Below, piece after piece: positions 1 through 8,501 of a DNA stretch of 64,000 bases. Position numbers and translations under genes: made by a program. Source of the DNA: Pseudoduganella plicata (GTDB lineage: Bacteria > Pseudomonadota > Gammaproteobacteria > Burkholderiales > Burkholderiaceae_D); the NCBI RefSeq assembly GCF_004421005.1, contig NZ_CP038026.1:992001-1056000 (forward strand). The letters run 5' to 3'. The notes under the pieces were generated by a model, which ran no database searches, was not told the DNA's origin, and saw nothing but the letters and a program-made list of their open reading frames with translations. Position 1 is the stretch's first letter. Every line of letters starts with the position of its first letter.

Positions 1-1
1 C

Positions 2-187
2 GTGGTGGGCGGCACGTCGCTCAAGGGCGGCGCGGGCCGGATCCTCGGCACCGTGATCGGCGCCGTGCTGCTGTCCGTGATCGGCAACATACTCAATCTC
101 ACCAGCATCATCAGCGTGCACCTCAACGCCGCCGTGCAGGGCGTTGTCATCGTCACCGTGGCCTACCTGCAGCGCGGGCGCCGCTAA
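2..187 (+). CDS. Sugar ABC transporter permease, C-terminal end (partial)
   Basis: Only the last 61 residues are inside the window; the gene begins upstream. The visible part has the Gly-rich [19 protein letters not shown] segment followed by a hydrophobic helix and a short basic tail ending QRGRR. This is typical of the C-terminus of RbsC/BPD_transp_2-type inner-membrane permeases that import monosaccharides. The periplasmic binding protein gene starts 20 bases downstream on the same strand, so the two belong to one operon. The ATPase gene is presumably upstream, outside the window. The exact sugar cannot be told from this fragment. Confidence 0.85.
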   Translation: MVGGTSLKGGAGRILGTVIGAVLLSVIGNILNLTSIISVHLNAAVQGVVIVTVAYLQRGRR

Positions 188-207
188 CCATCTGAAAAGG
201 AATCGAC

Positions 208-1149
208 ATGCGCATCCTATCTCTCTGCCTCGCCGCCGCACTGGTGGCCGGCCACGCCGGCGCCGCCGAAAAGGTCACCCTCGGCGTGGCGATCCCCACG
301 GCAACGCACGGCTTCACCGGCGGCATCGTCTGGTGGGCCAACCAGGCCAAGAAGGAGCTGGAAGCGGCCCATCCCGACCTGAAGATCATCGTCAAGACGG
401 CCGGCAGCACGCCCGAACAGGCCAATCAGGTACAGGACCTGTACTCCGTCAACAAGATCAATGCGCTGGTGATCCTGCCGCTGGAATCGGCTTCGCTGAC
501 GCAGCCGGTAACGCAGGTGAAGAACAAGGGCGTCTACGTCACCGTGGTGGACCGGGGCCTGACCAACCCGGCCGCGCACCATGCCTACGTGGCCGGCGAC
601 AACACGGCGTTCGGCCGCCTGCCGGCCGAGTACCTGGCCAGGCGGCTGAACGGCAAGGGCAATATCGTTGTCCTGCGCGGCATGCCCACCACGATCGACA
701 ACGAGCGTGTCGAGGCGTTCAACGCGGAGATCAAGAAACATCCCGGCATCAAGATACTGGATGCGAAGTACGGCAACTGGAACCGCGACGACGCGTTCAA
801 GGTCACGCAGGACTACCTGACGCGCTTCAAGCAGATCGACGCCGTCTGGGCCGCGGACGACGACATGGCGATCGGCGCGATCAAGGCCATCGAACAGGCC
901 AGGCGGACCGATATCCGCGAGGTGTTCGGCGGCGCCGGCGCCAAGTTCGCCGTCAAGAAGGTCATCGACGGCGACCGCCTGGTGCAGGCAGATGTGTCGT
1001 ACTCGCCCAAGTTCATCTACGACGCCATCAAGATGACGGCCACGGCCCGCCTGAACGGCCAGGCGCTGCCGGCGCGCACGATCATCCCGTCGGTCCTGAT
1101 CACCAAGGCCAACGCCAGCCAGTTCTACTTCCCCGACTCGCCCTACTGA
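208..1149 (+). CDS. Periplasmic sugar-binding protein of an ABC importer (Peripla_BP_4 type)
   Basis: 313 residues, a usual length for ribose/galactose-type binding proteins. It begins with a Sec signal peptide (hydrophobic [16 protein letters not shown], cleavage near AGAA) and continues with the two-lobe type-I periplasmic binding fold: the [17 protein letters not shown] strand near the mature N-terminus, a VILPLES segment and an [14 protein letters not shown] segment typical of the family. A ribosome binding site (AAAGGAA) sits just before the ATG. It delivers its ligand to the permease encoded immediately upstream. The downstream isomerase and dehydrogenase suggest a cyclitol or modified sugar, but the ligand is inference. 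Confidence 0.9.
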   Translation: MRILSLCLAAALVAGHAGAAEKVTLGVAIPTATHGFTGGIVWWANQAKKELEAAHPDLKIIVKTAGSTPEQANQVQDLYSVNKINALVILPLESASLTQPVTQVKNKGVYVTVVDRGLTNPAAHHAYVAGDNTAFGRLPAEYLARRLNGKGNIVVLRGMPTTIDNERVEAFNAEIKKHPGIKILDAKYGNWNRDDAFKVTQDYLTRFKQIDAVWAADDDMAIGAIKAIEQARRTDIREVFGGAGAKFAVKKVIDGDRLVQADVSYSPKFIYDAIKMTATARLNGQALPARTIIPSVLITKANASQFYFPDSPY

Positions 1150-1158
1150 AGGCCGACC

Positions 1159-2214
1159 ATGAAGACGATCAAGGGACCGGCCATCTTCCTGGCCCAGTTC
1201 ATGGGCCAGGAAGCGCCGTTCGACACGCTGGCCAATCTGGCCGGCTGGGCGCGCGCTCTGGGCTACGAAGGCATCCAGCTGCCCACCGATCCGCGCCTGT
1301 TCGACCTCGACATCGCGGCGGACAGCCAGACCTACTGCGACGAGATCGCCGGCGTGCTGGCCGAACACGGTCTCGCAGTCACGGAGCTGTCCACGCACCT
1401 GCAAGGACAGCTGGTGGCCGTGCACCCGGCCTACGACACGCTGTTCGACGGCTTCGCGCCAAGCCATCTGCGCGGCAGACCGCAGGCGCGCCAGGCCTGG
1501 GCCGTGGAGCAGGTGCAGGCCGCGGCGCGCGCCTCGCGCCGCCTGGGCCTGGACGCCCACGCCAGCTTTTCCGGGGCGCTGGCGTGGCCCTACCTGTACC
1601 CGTGGCCGCAGCGGCCGGCCGGCCTTGTCGACGAAGCGTTCGGCGAACTGGCGCGGCGCTGGCGCCCCATCCTCGACGCATTCGGGGAAGCGGGCGTGGA
1701 CATCTGCTACGAGCTGCATCCGGGCGAGGACCTGCACGACGGCGTCACGTTCGAGCGCTTCCTCGATCGCGTGGGTGGCCACTGCCGCGCCAATATCCTG
1801 TACGACCCCAGCCACTTCGTCCTGCAGCAGCTGGACTACCTGGCCTTTATTGACATTTACCATGAACGCATCAAGGCATTCCACGTCAAGGATGCGGAAT
1901 TCCGCCCGGACGGCCGGCAGGGCGTCTACGGCGGCTACGGTTCGTGGCTGGAGCGAGCCGGCCGTTTCCGCTCGCCGGGCGACGGCCAGATCGATTTCAC
2001 GGCCATCTTCTCGAAGCTGGCTCAATACGACTACGCTGGCTGGGCCGTGCTGGAATGGGAGTGCTGCCTGAAACACCCGGAGGACGGCGCGCGCGAAGGC
2101 GCGGACTTCATCCGCCGCCACATCATCGGCGTGGCCGACCGTTCGTTCGACGATTTCGCAGGCAGCGGCGCCGACCGCGCCGCGCTCCGTTCACTGATGG
2201 GGATCGACTCATGA
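1159..2214 (+). CDS. Sugar phosphate isomerase/epimerase family protein (xylose-isomerase-like TIM barrel)
   Basis: 351 residues. The sequence has the hallmarks of the AP-endonuclease-2/xylose-isomerase-like TIM barrel: an LGYEGIQL strand near residue 35, a CYELHPGEDLHDG segment (metal-ligand Glu) near residue 180, NILYDPSHF near 215, KAFHVKDAEF near 240 and WAVLEWECCLKHPEDG near 300. These Glu, Asp and His positions normally bind a divalent metal. It starts 9 bases after the binding-protein gene, and its stop overlaps the next start (ATGA), so it is translationally coupled to the dehydrogenase. Members of this family paired with Gfo/Idh/MocA proteins act in cyclitol or keto-sugar breakdown; the exact reaction is not known here. 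Confidence 0.85.
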   Translation: MKTIKGPAIFLAQFMGQEAPFDTLANLAGWARALGYEGIQLPTDPRLFDLDIAADSQTYCDEIAGVLAEHGLAVTELSTHLQGQLVAVHPAYDTLFDGFAPSHLRGRPQARQAWAVEQVQAAARASRRLGLDAHASFSGALAWPYLYPWPQRPAGLVDEAFGELARRWRPILDAFGEAGVDICYELHPGEDLHDGVTFERFLDRVGGHCRANILYDPSHFVLQQLDYLAFIDIYHERIKAFHVKDAEFRPDGRQGVYGGYGSWLERAGRFRSPGDGQIDFTAIFSKLAQYDYAGWAVLEWECCLKHPEDGAREGADFIRRHIIGVADRSFDDFAGSGADRAALRSLMGIDS

Positions 2215-3380
2215 CTGAATCTGTGAATGAACCGACGCCGCGCAGGCTGCGCCTGGGCATGGTGGGCGGCGGCGCCGGGGCATTCATCGGTGCCGTCCAC
2301 CGCATCGCCGCGCGGCTGGACGACTGCTACGAGTTCGTCGCCGGTGCCCTTTCCAGCGATCCCGGGCGCGCACTCGCGAGCGGCGCGGCGATCCGCCTGG
2401 ATCCGGCGCGCTGCTATACGGACTACCGCGAGATGGCGCACGCCGAAGCCGCGCGCGAGGACGGCATCGACGTCGTCGCCATCGTCACGCCGAATCATCT
2501 GCACGCGCCCGTCGCCACCGCCTTCCTCGAAGCCGGCATCCACGTCATCTGCGACAAGCCCCTGGCCATCTCGACGGCCGAAGGCGAAGCGCTGGCGGCG
2601 CTGGCCCGGCGGCACAACCGCGTGTTCGCGCTGACGCACACGTACACGGGCTATCCGATGGTGCGGCATGCACGCGAGCTGGTAGCGTCCGGCGCGATCG
2701 GCGATGTGCGGCTGGTGCAGGTGGAATACGCGCAGGACTGGATGGCCGAAGCGGACAAGCAGAGCGACGCCTTCCAGCACAGCGACTGGCACAACGATCC
2801 CCACCGGGCCGGGCCGACGGGATGCACCAGCGATATCGGCACGCATGCGTTCCACCTGGCCGGTTACGTCAGCGGCATCCGGCCCAGCGAGTTGCTGGCC
2901 GAACTGCACGCGTTTACCCCCGGCCGGATGCTGGACGACCATGTCCAGGTGATGCTGCGCTACCCGAACGGCGCGCGCGGCATGCTGTGGTCGAGCCAGA
3001 TGGCGACAGGCTGCGAGAACGCCCTGAAGCTGCGCGTGTTCGGCAGCAAGGCGGCACTGGCGTTCGACCAGGAGAGCCCGAACGAGCTGTGGCTCACGCC
3101 GCAGGGCGGCAGCGGCCAGCGGCTGACGCGCGGGCGCGTGCGCGGCGCGGCGGCGGAGCATGCGACGCGCGTGCCGTCCGGACATCCGGAGGGATACCTG
3201 GAAGCGTTTGCGCAGCTCTACCGCGACGCGGCGGCGCGGATTCATGCGGCCACGGCCGGCCAGCCGGTGCCGGAAGCGACGGCTGGCCTGCCGACCGTGG
3301 ACGATGGCGTGGCCGGCATGCGCTTTATCGACGCGGTGCTGGCGAGCCATCGAGCCGGGTCGCGCTGGACGGCGCTGTAA
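2211..3380 (+). CDS. Gfo/Idh/MocA family NAD(P)-dependent sugar dehydrogenase
   Basis: 389 residues from the ATG that overlaps the isomerase stop codon. The open frame extends further upstream, but this start gives the expected N-terminus. The N-terminal Rossmann fold shows RLGMVGGGAGAFIGAVHRIA near residue 13, the AIVTPNHLHAPVA strand near 95 and the family motif ICDKPLAIS near 115, whose Lys is catalytic. The C-terminal GFO_IDH_MocA domain contains GPTGCTSDIGTHAFHLA, with the His expected in the active site. It is the last gene of the sugar operon and probably oxidises the imported sugar or cyclitol in the cytoplasm. The substrate is not identifiable. Confidence 0.92.
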   Translation: MTESVNEPTPRRLRLGMVGGGAGAFIGAVHRIAARLDDCYEFVAGALSSDPGRALASGAAIRLDPARCYTDYREMAHAEAAREDGIDVVAIVTPNHLHAPVATAFLEAGIHVICDKPLAISTAEGEALAALARRHNRVFALTHTYTGYPMVRHARELVASGAIGDVRLVQVEYAQDWMAEADKQSDAFQHSDWHNDPHRAGPTGCTSDIGTHAFHLAGYVSGIRPSELLAELHAFTPGRMLDDHVQVMLRYPNGARGMLWSSQMATGCENALKLRVFGSKAALAFDQESPNELWLTPQGGSGQRLTRGRVRGAAAEHATRVPSGHPEGYLEAFAQLYRDAAARIHAATAGQPVPEATAGLPTVDDGVAGMRFIDAVLASHRAGSRWTAL

Positions 3381-3383
3381 GCG

Positions 3384-4130
3384 TCACTTGACGGCGGCAT
3401 TGCCCCCATCGGCAAACAGCCCGGCGCCGGCGACAAAACTTGCCGCCGGGCTGGCAAGGAAGGCGATTGCCGCAGCGATTTCCTCCGGCCGGGCAATGCG
3501 CTTGAGCGCGTGCAGCCCGGCCGCCCATTCCTTCTGCGCCGGACCGCCCGCCATCGGGGTATCGGTGCCGCCGGACAGCACCGCGTTGGCACGGATGCCC
3601 TGCGCAGCGTAGTCGGCCGTGATGCCCTTCACGAGACCCATCAGCGCCGCCTTCGCGGCGCCGTACGCTCCCATGCCGGGAATACCGGCACTGGTGCCGA
3701 CGAAGGACGACGTGAAGACGATCGCGCCCCCGGCGCGCTCCAGCATCGCAGGAATCTGGTGTTTAGCGCCAAGGAAGGCGGCGGTCGCGTTCCCGGCCAG
3801 CACGGCGTTCCAGTCGTCCAGCGCCAACTCCGTCAGCGGTACGATCGGCCCGACCGTGCCGGCATTGTTGACGGCGATATCCAGGCCGCCGAATTCCCGT
3901 GCGGCTCCGATCAGCCGCTCGTGCGTGGCAGGCTCGACGCTGTCGCCCGGCACGGCAAGCGCGCGGCCTCCCTGCCCGCGGATCTCGCTCGCCACGTCTT
4001 CCAGTGCTTCGGCGCCGCGGGCGTTCAGGATGACCGTCGCGCCATGCCGGGCCAGCAGCAGCGCCGTGGCGCGGCCGATACCGGACGATGCGCCGGTGAC
4101 GATGGCGACCTTGTTGTTGAAATCGGACAT
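3384..4130 (-). CDS. SDR family NAD(P)-dependent oxidoreductase
   Basis: 248 residues, standard for a classical short-chain dehydrogenase. The chosen start (MSDFNNKVAIVTG) puts the cofactor motif TGASSGIG at residues 13-20; a longer open frame upstream adds only non-family sequence. Other family marks are the NNAG motif, the catalytic Ser in FTSSFVG, the Tyr-x-x-x-Lys pair in YGAAK, and a C-terminal ASFVAGAGLFADGG typical of the family. It is convergent with the dehydrogenase upstream (3 bases between stops), so it is a separate unit. The substrate is unknown. Confidence 0.93.
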   Translation of the reverse strand: MSDFNNKVAIVTGASSGIGRATALLLARHGATVILNARGAEALEDVASEIRGQGGRALAVPGDSVEPATHERLIGAAREFGGLDIAVNNAGTVGPIVPLTELALDDWNAVLAGNATAAFLGAKHQIPAMLERAGGAIVFTSSFVGTSAGIPGMGAYGAAKAALMGLVKGITADYAAQGIRANAVLSGGTDTPMAGGPAQKEWAAGLHALKRIARPEEIAAAIAFLASPAASFVAGAGLFADGGNAAVK

Positions 4131-4431
4131 GAAGACTCCTTCGTGGTGGGTAGTCGCCCCAATGTAGCCGCGCCATCGGGCTTTCTCACCCCGATTCTTG
4201 CGATGCAATCGGCCATCGGCGGATTGGTCCGCCCCCCTCTCGACGTCGGGCAGGGGAACGCCGCTCTGCGACGGCGTGTGCGTTCCTTCGGTGTCCTGAC
4301 GCACATCCGGTGAAACCTGGCCATGCTCCACCCCGGCATGTACGCGGCGGCCGCCGAGGTATCGATGCAGGACCCACGCTGGCCAGTGTCCGCAGGGCGC
4401 GCTACAGTAGCGCTTTTGCCAGGAGACCCGC
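4131..4431. other. Divergent intergenic region
   Basis: 301 bases between the divergent SDR and acetyltransferase genes. It must carry both promoters, but I see no strong -35/-10 pair, no clear operator and no convincing small gene. Open frames across it are shadows without family features. Confidence 0.4.
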
Positions 4432-5067
4432 ATGCACGGCCCTCACCCGGATACCCCCTTCCCGATGCCCGGCTTCCCGCAAGTGTGCTACCTGAAGAAC
4501 GTGGTGGACGATCCGCAGATCGAGATCGGCGAGTACACCTATTACGACGATCCGGACGGTCATGAGAACTTCCGGCGCAATGTGCTGTACCTGTTCCCGT
4601 TCATCGGCGACAAGCTGCGCATCGGCCGCTTCTGCGCGCTCGCACGCGGCGTGAAATTCATCATGAACGGCGCCAACCACCAGATGGACGGCATCTCCAC
4701 GTATCCGTTCTTCATTTTCGGCAACGGTTGGGAAAGCGCGCGGCCCGCCGAGGGCGACCTGCCATACAAGGGCGACACGGTGATCGGCAACGACGTCTGG
4801 ATCGGCTACGACGTGCTGATCATGCCGGGCGTGACGATCGGCGACGGCGCCATCGTGGCGGCACGCTCCGTCGTGACGGCGGACGTGCCGCCGTACACGA
4901 TTGCCGGTGGTAACCCTGCGAAGCCGCTGCGGGCACGCTTCGACGCCGACACGGTCCGGCGCCTGCAGGCGATTGCCTGGTGGGACCGGCCGGTGGACTG
5001 GATCTCCGCGCATCTGCCGCTGATCCGCGGCGGGGATGTCGCGGCGCTGGAGAGTGCGGCCAGGTGA
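4432..5067 (+). CDS. CatB/Vat-related O-acetyltransferase (left-handed beta-helix xenobiotic acetyltransferase)
   Basis: 211 residues, the usual size of hexapeptide-repeat xenobiotic acetyltransferases. The N-terminus ([11 protein letters not shown]) and the [15 protein letters not shown] segment with the presumed catalytic His match the Vat/CatB family. The hexapeptide turns follow: [19 protein letters not shown] and [20 protein letters not shown], then [14 protein letters not shown], which closes the helix in this family. These trimeric cytoplasmic enzymes use acetyl-CoA; relatives acetylate streptogramin A or chloramphenicol. A role in drug resistance is only possible, because many chromosomal members have unknown substrates. 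An AGGAGACCCGC ribosome site precedes the ATG. Confidence 0.9.
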   Translation: MHGPHPDTPFPMPGFPQVCYLKNVVDDPQIEIGEYTYYDDPDGHENFRRNVLYLFPFIGDKLRIGRFCALARGVKFIMNGANHQMDGISTYPFFIFGNGWESARPAEGDLPYKGDTVIGNDVWIGYDVLIMPGVTIGDGAIVAARSVVTADVPPYTIAGGNPAKPLRARFDADTVRRLQAIAWWDRPVDWISAHLPLIRGGDVAALESAAR

Positions 5068-5386
5068 CGCCGGCACACGGATGCGGCGCGACAGCACAGC
5101 TGCCGATGCAGGTTTCGACGGGGCGCCGACCGTTGCTTCCTTCGCTGGGCCGGTCGACGCATACCGTGGCACACCGTGCGGGTTTTCCACCGTATCCCTT
5201 GACGCCGGCGTGCGAATATTGCCGAGTTCCGGCTGCCAGACGCTGCGAGCGCAACGGCGCCCATCCACGTAACAGCCCGCGATGCCGGCCTGCCCCGGCA
5301 GTACGGGCACGTCCCCGACGGGCGCGTGGCCTTCCGGCGGGCCGATCCATTATGATGTGCAACATAACAACATCGAATGGACATCC
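5068..5386. other. Intergenic region upstream of the AI-2E-type transporter
   Basis: 319 bases without a convincing gene. A TATGAT hexamer at 5351-5356 could be the -10 element for the downstream transporter, but no good -35 lies 16-18 bases before it. Long open frames here on both strands are GC-skew shadows. Confidence 0.35.
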
Positions 5387-6445
5387 ATGAAGCGCTACAC
5401 TCTGCCGCAAACCTCGTTCCTGCTGCTGCTTGGCCTTGTCACGCTGGCCTTTATCTGGATCATGACCCCGTTTGCGGGCGCCGTGTTCTGGGGCATCGTC
5501 TTTGCCATCGTGTTCGCGCCGCTGCATTACCGCCTGCTGGAAGTCACCGGCAACAAGCCGACCGCCTCGTCGCTGATCGCACTGCTGCTGATCCTGCTGA
5601 TGGTGATCCTGCCGGTCACCTTGATCACGCTGTCGCTGATCGACCAGGCGTCCGGCGTCTACGCGATGATCGAGTCGGGCCAGATCAATTTCAGCACCAT
5701 GTTCCAGCGTGTCATGCATGGCATGCCTGGCTGGGCCACGAGCCTGCTCGAGCGCTTCGAGCTGACCAATCTGGCGACATTGCAGACGAAGCTGACGGCC
5801 GCCGCATCCCAGATCAGCCAGTCGGTGGCGAAATATGCCATCAACTTTGGCCGCAATACGCTGGACTTCCTCGTCAGTGTGACCGTCATGCTGTACCTGC
5901 TGTTCTTCCTGTTCCGCGACGGGCAGACGCTGTCGTCGCGCATCCGCGACGCCGTGCCGCTGGCCGAGCGCTACAAGGAACCGCTGTTCGACAATTTCAT
6001 CACCGTCATCCGCGCCACCGTCAAGGGAAACATTCTCGTCGCAATGGCGCAGGGGACACTGGGCGGCCTGGCGTTCTGGTTTCTTGACGTGCCGGGACCG
6101 CTGCTGTGGGGCGTCGTGATGGCCTTCCTGTCGCTGCTGCCCGCCGTGGGCGCCGCCATCGTCTGGGGCCCGGTGGCAATCTACTTCCTTATCACGGGGG
6201 CTACGTGGGATGGCATCGGCCTGATCGTCTACGGCGTCATCGTCATCGGCCTGGTCGACAACCTGCTGCGTCCGGTGCTCGTCGGCAAGGACACCAAGCT
6301 GCCCGACTATATCGTCCTGCTCTCCACGATTGGCGGCATGGCGCTGTTCGGGCTGAACGGCTTCGTCATCGGTCCCGTCATTGCCGCGCTGTTCATTTCG
6401 ACGTGGGGCCTGTTTGCCGAGGCACGCGAGTTTCACGAGCAGTAA
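5387..6445 (+). CDS. AI-2E family transporter (PerM/YdiK-type membrane protein)
   Basis: 352 residues. There are about seven to eight hydrophobic segments: two close together at residues 8-45, one at 65-85, one in the middle at about 160-180 just before LFFLFRDGQTL, and a dense C-terminal cluster. The FFLFRDG motif, the conserved segment around residues 240-275 (LLPAVGAAIVWGPVAIY) and LVDNLLRPVLVGKDTKLPD are signatures of the AI-2E_transport family. These inner-membrane proteins are linked to efflux or to Na+/H+ antiport; the name does not prove AI-2 transport. The start at ATG 5387 is chosen because residues before it do not match the family. Confidence 0.92.
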   Translation: MKRYTLPQTSFLLLLGLVTLAFIWIMTPFAGAVFWGIVFAIVFAPLHYRLLEVTGNKPTASSLIALLLILLMVILPVTLITLSLIDQASGVYAMIESGQINFSTMFQRVMHGMPGWATSLLERFELTNLATLQTKLTAAASQISQSVAKYAINFGRNTLDFLVSVTVMLYLLFFLFRDGQTLSSRIRDAVPLAERYKEPLFDNFITVIRATVKGNILVAMAQGTLGGLAFWFLDVPGPLLWGVVMAFLSLLPAVGAAIVWGPVAIYFLITGATWDGIGLIVYGVIVIGLVDNLLRPVLVGKDTKLPDYIVLLSTIGGMALFGLNGFVIGPVIAALFISTWGLFAEAREFHEQ

Positions 6446-6587
6446 GCGCACGCGCGGCGCGACCTCAGGGCGGTCCATCGCCGCTCGCCCGTGCAGCAGG
6501 GCCGGCGGCACTTTCGGTACCAGTTGCACAACACACGGGGCGCGCCGCCGGCCGCGCATGCTACGATCCCCGCATGCCTGGACGACC

Positions 6588-8081
6588 ATGACCGACCGCG
6601 ACCTCACACTGACTTCCCCGTGCACCAGCCACGACAGCCAGTGGGCGGCATTGCTGGCGCTCACCATCGTCTGGCACCCCGACCAGGCGCGTATCGGCGC
6701 ACAATTCGTCTGGGCGCCGGGCACGCCGATCGATATCTGCCGCTATGCGCCCCTGTTCCATCCGCCCGGTGGCGCGGGCCTGCCGCTTGGCCACGAACGT
6801 GTCTCCCGATCGCCGCTGCGCCTGTTGCCCGACCACCGCGACGGCGAACCCGGCCTGATGATCGCGTTACCCGACAGTCGCATGACCGTCGAGCTGAACG
6901 GCCGGCCGATTACCGGAGGGACCATTCTGGATGGGGCGACGCTGCGCGACAGCCCCATCCTGACGGTAGGCCGCGCGGTCGTCCTGTGCCTGCACTGGAT
7001 GCGCGGGCTGCCCAAGGTCAATCCGGTTCCGGGCCTGGTCGGCGTCGGCAGCGGTGCAATCGAGGTGCGCGACCAGATTCGCATGGTCGCGGCCACCGAT
7101 CTGCCGGTACTGCTGCTGGGCGAGACGGGCACCGGCAAGGAGATCGCCGCTCGCGGCATCCACGCGCTGAGCCGGCGCCACCAGGGTCGGCTGGTCACCG
7201 TCAACATGGCGGCGCTGAACGAGTCACTGGCTGCAGTGGAGCTGTTCGGCGCCGCCAAGGGAGCTTACACCGGCGCCCAGGCGGATCGCGGCGGCCTTTT
7301 CGCCGAAGCGGACGGCGCCACGCTGTTCCTCGATGAAATCGGCAATGCGCCCGCCAGCGTGCAACCGATGCTGCTGCGGGTACTGGAGGGTGGCGATTAT
7401 CGACCCGTCGGCGGTGGCCGTGACCGCCGCAGCACCGCCCGCCTGATCGCGGCAACGGACCAGCGGCTCGGCAACGGCGAATTCAACCAGGCGCTGCTGC
7501 GCCGCCTGGAACAGTTTGTCATTGAATTGCCGCCCCTGCGCCAGCGGCGCGAAGATATCGGCGTGCTGATCGTCCATCTGCTGGCAACGCAGGAAAGCGC
7601 GCCGCCATTGCCGGTCGAATTCGTCACCGCGCTGGCGTGCCACGCCTGGCCCGGCAATATCCGCCAGCTGGCACACGTGCTGCGGCGCGCCCTGTTGCAG
7701 TCGCGGCACGGCGTGGCGCCGCAATTGCAGGCGCTGGTGCGCGACGGGGCGCCGACGCCAGCATCCGCACCGCCCGAGCGCGCGAGTGCGGAACCGGCCG
7801 CCCGCAAGCGGCGCCCCGCCGAACTGACGGAGCAGGAACTGCTGGACGCCATGGCCGGCAATGCCTGGATCATCCAGGCGGCCGCGCAGGCACTGCACAT
7901 CTCGCGTCCCACGCTGTACAAGCTGCTGAAGGGCCACAGCGCGATCCGACCGGCCGAGCGCATTCCGGCCGATGAGATCCGGCAGGCGCTGGGCGCCTGC
8001 GACTACGATCTGGCGCGCTGCGCCCAGCTGCTGCGAACGCCGCTGGAACCGCTGCGGAGGCACCTGCGCCAGCTGCCGTAA
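6588..8081 (+). CDS. Sigma-54-dependent transcriptional activator with FHA-like N-terminal domain
   Basis: 497 residues. The N-terminus (about 20-145) looks like a divergent FHA domain: LTIVWHPDQARIGAQFV, an LGHERVSRSPLRL segment and the VELNGRPITGG strand pattern. FHA domains bind phosphothreonine. The AAA+ domain follows, with Walker A GETGTGKE near 177, the sigma-54 contact loop GAYTGA near 225 (Tyr in place of the usual Phe, a known natural variant), Walker B LFLDEIGN near 246 and a LRRLEQFVIELPPLRQRREDI sensor region. A Fis-type helix-turn-helix (ALHISRPTLYKLLKGH) is near 430. It acts as a hexameric ATPase that remodels sigma-54 RNA polymerase. A Ser/Thr kinase gene and a sigma-54 promoter match lie within 5 kb, which suggests kinase-controlled activation (inference). 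Confidence 0.88.
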   Translation: MTDRDLTLTSPCTSHDSQWAALLALTIVWHPDQARIGAQFVWAPGTPIDICRYAPLFHPPGGAGLPLGHERVSRSPLRLLPDHRDGEPGLMIALPDSRMTVELNGRPITGGTILDGATLRDSPILTVGRAVVLCLHWMRGLPKVNPVPGLVGVGSGAIEVRDQIRMVAATDLPVLLLGETGTGKEIAARGIHALSRRHQGRLVTVNMAALNESLAAVELFGAAKGAYTGAQADRGGLFAEADGATLFLDEIGNAPASVQPMLLRVLEGGDYRPVGGGRDRRSTARLIAATDQRLGNGEFNQALLRRLEQFVIELPPLRQRREDIGVLIVHLLATQESAPPLPVEFVTALACHAWPGNIRQLAHVLRRALLQSRHGVAPQLQALVRDGAPTPASAPPERASAEPAARKRRPAELTEQELLDAMAGNAWIIQAAAQALHISRPTLYKLLKGHSAIRPAERIPADEIRQALGACDYDLARCAQLLRTPLEPLRRHLRQLP

Positions 8082-8088
8082 CGACCGC

Positions 8089-8445
8089 TCAGGTGGATCC
8101 CACCTGCAGTTCGGGGTCGGGGATGTACTGGAATTGCGTGCCCTGGTCCGTGATCACAGTGAAGGCCAGCGTGAAGCCCCAGGTCTGCGACGGCTGGCTG
8201 ATGGTCACGACCTTGTTCTGGTGCAGCCTGATCGGCGTCATTTCGGAGAACGGTGAGGCAGGCTCGTTGGCGATATTGGTGCCGCTGAGCAGCACGCACT
8301 CGCCGAGCTTGCCGGTACCGCCGAACACGAACTCGATCTCGTCGCCCTGGCTTACGCGACAGGGATTGGACTTGGTCTGGTCAAACAGCCAGGTTGCGTT
8401 GACATTGCCGCTGCCGAATTTGACTGAGAAGATATGACGTTTCAT
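8089..8445 (-). CDS. Uncharacterised 118-residue beta-rich protein downstream of the Ser/Thr kinase
   Basis: 118 residues from the ATG preceded by an AGGAG ribosome site; the longer frame starting upstream lacks one. There is no signal peptide or membrane segment. The sequence alternates short beta-like stretches (HIFSVKFGSGNVNATWLF, GDEIEFVFGG, VVTISQPSQTWGFTLAFTVI) and ends YIPDPELQVGST. It lies 56 bases after the kinase gene on the same strand and is probably co-transcribed with it. The C-terminal D-P-x-[IL]-x-V pattern recurs in the two AidA/PixA-like proteins nearby, so a shared beta-sandwich fold is possible. I do not recognise the family. Confidence 0.8.
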   Translation of the reverse strand: MKRHIFSVKFGSGNVNATWLFDQTKSNPCRVSQGDEIEFVFGGTGKLGECVLLSGTNIANEPASPFSEMTPIRLHQNKVVTISQPSQTWGFTLAFTVITDQGTQFQYIPDPELQVGST

Positions 8446-8501
8446 GGCTGACTCCTGTTGTCGCTGGATGGGCGGCGCTTGCCGCAAGATTATGCCGACA
8501 C

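Noticed and set aside
217..2121. Long minus-strand open frame across the sugar operon
   Set aside because: It is antisense to two well-supported genes, Arg/Val-rich and without family features: a GC-skew shadow.
8446..8501. Sigma-54-like promoter before the 118-aa gene (minus strand)
   Set aside because: The GG and GC blocks are 9 rather than 10 bases apart, and the gene most likely shares the kinase transcript.
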